Source of the DNA: Ophioceras dolichostomum
Taxonomy: Eukaryota > Ascomycota > Sordariomycetes > Magnaporthales > Ophioceraceae
Assembly: GCA_003049485.1 (NCBI GenBank)
Contig: PYST01000111.1
Coordinates: 1 to 64,000, forward strand
Length of the DNA stretch: 64,000 nucleotides
Reading direction: 5' to 3'
Part shown: one piece after another, positions 58,787 through 64,000 of the stretch
Layout of the letters: each line of letters opens with the position of its first letter
How positions within the stretch are numbered: position 1 is the first letter of the stretch
The notes under the pieces: model-generated
The model's input: the letters and a program-made list of their open reading frames with translations, nothing else
The model's database searches: none
Told to the model about the DNA's origin: nothing
Translations under genes and position numbers: made by a program

Positions 58787-61700
58787 ATGGCTTCTAGTTC
58801 CAACCTCGTGTCGCACGCCAATGGAGAGTCCTCCGGTACCCAGACCGCGGCCGCCCTGAACGGCAGCGGCGGGGCCGCCGCCAATGGACTCTACAACGGC
58901 ACCTCTGGGGGCGGCAAGGCGTCCAAGAGTTCTGGGCCCCCGGCTCCCCTGGCTACCGATGGCCGGCCGATGAAAGCCGACCGCAAGGGCGTCACCGCGG
59001 CCTTCACGCAGTTTGCCCAGCTCATCCACGCCTCGCGTCGACCGTTGCCCACCCAGCACGGTGACGGCACCTACGCTGTCCAGAAGACTCAGACGGGTTT
59101 GCTCAAGGACCTCAAGTACATCCGCCTGAAGGGTATGCTAGCAACCTATCATTCTCACTCACTTCTCAGACTACCCTGTGCCCCTGTCTCCTTTCTTCGG
59201 CATGTGCTGATGTAACCACGAAACACCCTCCATCACAGACCTCAAGACGCTCTTTGCTCTGATCAAGGCCAAGGTCACCGGCCAGATGCTCACGGACGAC
59301 AAGACCATGCTTATGGAGCGGGTCATTCAGCTCGTGGCCGGGCTGCCTCACACCTCCAAGACGCGAGTGAAGCTGACGGATAACTTCCTGTCCGATCTGT
59401 GGTACAGCCTGGACCATCCGCCGCTTAACTTCGTCGGTGATAAGTACATGTACCGAATGGCCGATGGGTCCAACAACGTGAGTTTCTTGCTTGGCTGCCA
59501 CCTTGGCACTTGGGACTTTCTCCTTCCTCCTACATAATGTCAAGATTTGCGTAAGTAGTGTGAAACTAACAGCGTTGCTCCGTTCAGAACACACTCTTCC
59601 CTCAGCTTGGCGCGGCTGGCAGCACCTATGCCCGGTCCGTGCTGCCGACGGTGGTGCCGCCCGGAGCACTTCCGGACCCCGCCCTCATCTTCGACTCATT
59701 CATGGGACGGAGCTCGAACACATTCCGGAAGCATCCTAATAACGTGTCGAGCATCTTGTGGTATTGGGCCACCATCATCATTCACGGTAAGCTAACATCT
59801 GCGCCCGCCACTCTTCGTGGAACCCTCGTGGAGTCGGACCCCAACTAACATTACCCCTCCCCGCCTGCAGACATTTTCTGGACGGACTACAAGGACAACA
59901 CCAAGAACAAGACGTCTTCGTACCTTGACCTCTCGCCCCTCTACGGCAGCAACCAGGCCATGCAGGACACGATCCGCACCTTCAAGGACGGCAAGCTCAA
60001 GCCGGATACGTACGCCGACAAACGGCTGCACGGGATGCCTCCCGGCGTGAGCGTGCTTCTGATCATGTTCAACCGGTTCCACAACTATGTCGCCACCAAC
60101 CTCGCGGCCATCAACGAGGGAGGACGCTTCACGCCCCCGCCGCCGGACCAGGAGTTCCACGGCGACAAGGAGAAGAAGGATGCGGCGTGGAAGAAGCACG
60201 ACAACGACCTCTTCCAGACGGCGCGGCTGGTGACGTCCGGCCTGTACATCAACATCACGCTCGTCGACTACGTGCGCAACATCGTCAACCTCAACCGCGC
60301 CGACACCACCTGGACGCTCGACCCGCGACAGGCCACGGGCGCCGACGTTGGCACGGCCAAGGGGGCCGAGCGCGGTACGGGCAGCATAGTGTCTGCTGAG
60401 TTCAACCTGTGCTACCGCTGGCACTCCTGCATCTCGGAGAAGGACGATCTCTGGGTGCAGGAGTTCTACCGGGACCTCTTCGGCAAGCCGGGGGCCGCCG
60501 TCGACCCGCACGAGATGATCATGGGCTTCGGCAAATTCGAGAAGTCCGTGCCCGACGACCCGGCCGCGCGCACCTTCGGCGGCTTCCAGCGCGGGCCCGA
60601 CGGCAAGTTCAGCGACGACGACCTCGTCAACTGCATCTCGGACGCGGTCGAGGACGTCGCCGGCGCGTTCGGCGCGCGCAACGTGCCCCAGGCCATGCGG
60701 CCCGTCGAGATCCTCGGCATCCTGCAGGGCCGGCGGTGGAAGCTCGCGGGCCTGAACGAATTCCGGAAGCACTTCGGACTCAAGCCGTACGAGACGTTCG
60801 AAGACATCAACCCGGACCCGTTCGTGTCCTCACAGCTGCGGCGCCTGTACGACCACCCGGACTTCGTCGAGTTGTACCCGGGTCTCGTGGCTGAGGACGA
60901 CAAGAAGCCCATGGTGCCTGGCGTGGGTATCGCACCGACGTACACCATCTCGCGCGTCGTGCTCTCCGACGCCGTCTGCCTCGTGCGCGGCGACCGCTTC
61001 TACACGACTGACTACCACCCGCGCAGCCTCACGAACTGGGGCTACAACGAGGTGCAATACGACCTGGGCGTCAACCACGGCTGCGTGTTCTATAAGCTGT
61101 TCATCCGCGCCTTCCCCTCGCACTTCCGGCAGAACTCGGTCTACGCGCACTACCCGATGGTGGTACCGTCAGAGAACAGGCGCATCCTCTCCTCGCTCGG
61201 CAGGGTGGACCTCTTCGACTTCTCGCGCCCGGTTGCGATCCCTCCCCGGATCAACATCACGTCCTACGGCGCGGCCAAGTACGTGCTCGAGAACCAGGAC
61301 AAGTACCGCGTGACGTGGGCGGAGGGGCTCTCGTTCCTCATGGGCGCCGGGGGCGAACGCTTCATGCTCTCGGGCGACAGCCCCTTCCACGCCGGCCAGC
61401 GCCAGTGCATGCACGCCCTGCTGTACCGCGACAACTGGCACGCACACATCAAGAACTTCTACGCGGGCATCACCGAGAAGCTCCTCCAAGAGAAATGCTA
61501 CACCCTGGGCGCGTCCACCACGACGAAGTACGTCGACATCATCCGCGACGTCGGCAACATGGCGCACGTGCACTTCGCCTCGCGCGTGTTCGGGCTCCCG
61601 CTCAAGACGAAGCAGAACTCTAAGGGGATCTACACCGAGCAGGAGATGTACGCCGTGCTGTCCGTCATCTTCGTGACCATCTTCTTCGACATCGACCCAG

Positions 61701-62644
61701 CCAAGTCGTTCCCACTGCGCCAGGCCGCGAAGGCGGTGTGCGGCCAGCTGGGGAAGCTGGTGGAGGCTAACGTCAAGAGCATCAACTCCGGTTTTGGGGT
61801 CCTCGCGTCGCTGTTCACCACGCCTCCGTCTAAGGGCGATCCGCTGGCGGTCTACGGGGACAGCATGGTGCGCGGGCTTAAGAAGGCCGGGTTGAGCAAT
61901 TATGATATTGCGTGGAGCCAAATCGTGCCGACTGCTGGTGCGATGGTGCCGAATCAGGCTGAGGTGGTAAGTCTTTGCGCTTCTTCTTCCTTCCCCTCTC
62001 ATCAAATAATCAGAGCGCAGGCCCGGTGCAGTTGAAGGCGTTGGCTGATTGACTGACTGGACGTCGCTCGCCCTCATCAACCAAATCAGTTCGCCCAAGC
62101 CGTAGACTTCTACCTCTCCCCCGCCGGCATCAAGTACCTCTCCGCCCTGCACCACACAGCGACCCAGCCCACCACGCCCGAGACCGACGCGCTCCTGCTC
62201 GGCTACGCAATGGAAGGCATCCGCCTCGCGGGCACCTTCGGGTCCTACCGCTCCGTATCCGCCCCCGACACGATCAAAGAAGACCACGGCGCCAGCATCC
62301 CCGTCAAAGCCGGCGACCGCGTCTTCGTCTCGTTCGTCTCCGCGGCGCGCGATCCTAAACACTTCCCCTCCCCAGACGAGGTGAACCCTCGCCGACCGCT
62401 CGAGTCGTACATCCACTACGGCCTTGGCGCGCACGCGTGTCTAGGCAGGGAGGCCTCACAGGTCGCGCTGACCGAGATGTTCCGCGCGCTGTTCCGACGG
62501 CGCAATGTGAGGAGGATGCCAGGTCCTCAGGGCGAGCTGAAGAAGGTGGCGAGGCCGGGTGGGTTTTATGTGTACATGCGGGAGGACTGGGGAGGGCTGT
62601 GGCCGTTCCCGCTGAGCATGCGGATCATGTGGGATGAGGACTGA
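58787..62644 (+). CDS. ppo: Psi-producing oxygenase / linoleate diol synthase (dioxygenase-P450 fusion)
   Basis: Five exons, 58787-59132, 59239-59477, 59588-59786, 59871-61966 and 62090-62644, with introns of 106, 110, 84 and 123 nt, give 1144 aa. The N-terminal haem dioxygenase (peroxidase/cyclooxygenase type) has the likely distal His in IIIHDIFWTDY (about residue 261), SSYLDLSPLYG, and the catalytic Tyr and proximal His in NLCYRWHSCI (about 442 and 445). The C-terminal P450-like domain keeps the haem-thiolate loop YGLGAHACLGREAS (Cys about 1077), so a working isomerase half is expected, unlike 10-DOX types that lost the Cys. The product would be an oxylipin such as a dihydroxylinoleate, made from an 8-hydroperoxide; the regiochemistry (5,8 or 7,8) cannot be read. 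The motif before the exon 4/5 border is PNQAEV instead of A-N-Q-x-Q. In other fungi Ppo products tune sporulation and toxin metabolism. Confidence 0.93.
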
Positions 62645-64000
62645 GGACTGGGCTGATGAACGGGGACTGGATTGAGTTTGAGAGATGACGATGTTGCATG
62701 CTTCCAGTAGGAGGGGAGCGCTCTTAGGTGATGTGTTTTCCTATTCGCCAAGTGATGAGCTCGATATCTTGCCCGATGAGGGATTGACGGGTTTGGGAAG
62801 CGTTGGATGGTTAAGGGCGAGGCAGACGGGAGGGAGGAACGCGATTCAGATTGTCAACTCGGTAGATTTCGCGGGCTTGGATAACGTAATGTCAGATCGT
62901 CAAATGGATTGGATGGATCGGAGGACTGATGAGCAGTATCGCCATAGTTTTTACCTATAGCCTCTTTTACTAGTAATGAACTACGTTATTAACAATGCCT
63001 AGTTACTGTTATTGCCAAGCCATCATCCGGAATCACCAGGGCTGCGTGGTAGATTGCGCCGCGCGTGGACATTGGTTGCATTCTCAACATGAGACGGCTC
63101 GGCTTGATGCTTCTGCCCTGATATGCCTCGAGCAGTCGTTGGCCAGAACCTGCCTAGCGTATTAGTAAACGTACTCCAATCGTATTGTCATGGGATAATA
63201 GCTTCGAGGCAAGAACCTGCTTCGGCGCGGTGGCGCACTTGTAGTAGACCTAAGGTTTGCGGCTCAACGATAGAGTTACCTCTCTTACCTACCTACTACT
63301 ATAGGTACCTACCTACTACCTACTCACCACAGCGCGGGGCTGAGCAGCCGCCCTTGTTTCTACGATAGGGTCACTCGACCGCGTTGGATTGCAATGACCT
63401 TGCGGAAAACTGCCGAGTAGTTTATACCACGCATCGAGAGACCAGTGGTTGGTTTGTTCTACATATTGTCATGATTCCCTTTCCTTGCGCGTAATGGTGA
63501 AATGCACGTCTTACTCTTTCTCTCGACGCTTGTCGGAGTCGGGAACGAGAGTATGTTGGTTAAACGACAAATGCATGTATTTCGGAGACGAGAAAAGAAG
63601 CTGCGTAATATTGAGTGCAAATAACAAATATGGGCACCGGGGTTGATACTTCTTAGAGCAGGCTTGATCCGCTTCGTCAGTGGAACAATCTCCAGGAACA
63701 TGCCCGACTGCGGAGGAGACAGCGAGGTGCTTGCCACGTTCCCATGTACTGTGCCTACAATACATAGTGCAAGCAGTTTGGGAAGTGTCGACTAGGACAC
63801 CGCCCAAGGGATGTTGTCAGAATCTGCTTCTTCTAAGTTGGTAGCCGCGTCCCGAGAGAACCCGGGCCACGGTTTCGGGCTACAGCCACCAAGCCCTCGC
63901 GTCACTCAATTGAGCGAATCACTCCCTCAAGCCGCCAGTGCTTCACGGCAATCTCCACTTCCTTCTGCAACAATCCAAGAAATCTTGTTTGGTTGGCCAA
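62645..64000. other. Downstream region, no gene seen
   Basis: The ppo 3' UTR lies at the left. ACCT-rich runs occur at 63277-63320. Short open frames at 63450-63810 have poor composition and no motif. A gene reaching in from the right edge cannot be excluded. Confidence 0.5.

Noticed and set aside
59792..62434. Long minus-strand open frames opposite the ppo gene
   Set aside because: GC-rich antisense shadows; the plus strand encodes a full, motif-rich oxygenase.
1..64000. CRISPR arrays, rRNA genes, replication origins or prophage-like modules
   Set aside because: None seen; the window is eukaryotic nuclear DNA and no regularly spaced repeats or rRNA signatures were noticed.

Overview
The window is nuclear DNA of a filamentous ascomycete (Pezizomycotina), probably a Sordariomycete. 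The evidence is short introns (about 80-250 nt) with GTRAGT-type donors and CTRAC-type branch points, GC-rich third codon positions, and an apsB/Mto1-type spindle-pole body gene. HET, NACHT and fatty-acid oxygenase (Ppo) genes, and long intergenic stretches dotted with ACCT/AGGT runs, fit the same group. The species cannot be named from the sequence.

Layout. 0.6-2.7 kb: a HET-domain incompatibility gene broken by one base. 3.4-8.5 kb (-): apsB/Mto1 microtubule-organising-centre protein. 10.5-12.5 kb: a decayed gene on the minus strand and a 5'-truncated LINE-like insertion with target-site duplications. 13.6-19.4 kb: a small conserved hydrophilic protein, a four-helix membrane protein (-) and arginase (-). 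21.1-23.5 kb (-): an Mtf1-like mitochondrial transcription factor with three AT-hooks. 24.05-25.38 kb: a complete Tc1-type transposon with terminal inverted repeats and a frameshifted transposase. 26.2-27.4 kb: a MetE-C-like methyltransferase. 29.9-32.0 kb: a GT90 glycosyltransferase. 33.3-33.9 kb (-): a four-exon 98-aa gene that simple ORF calling misses. 36.0-41.7 kb: a six-exon alpha/beta-hydrolase-NACHT (NLR-type) gene. 44.0-46.4 kb (-): an ankyrin protein with a helical N-terminal domain. 48.2-49.4 kb (-): erg6. 50.0-51.2 kb (-): a secreted alpha/beta hydrolase. 51.8-54.8 kb (-): a DUF2235 hydrolase with a 15-nt microexon. 58.8-62.6 kb: a Ppo/linoleate diol synthase.

Metabolic genes (arginase, erg6, MetE-C-like, Ppo) are interspersed with self/non-self and hydrolase genes, and no single pathway cluster is evident. 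The most interesting block is 36-55 kb. There a NACHT receptor without recognisable sensor repeats lies tail-to-tail with an ankyrin protein that lacks an NTPase, followed by two further Ser-hydrolase genes. A split-receptor or immunity neighbourhood is a hypothesis only. Gene models were joined by hand: every multi-exon model closes in frame with GT-AG introns, and most were also checked against remembered family motifs rather than any database.
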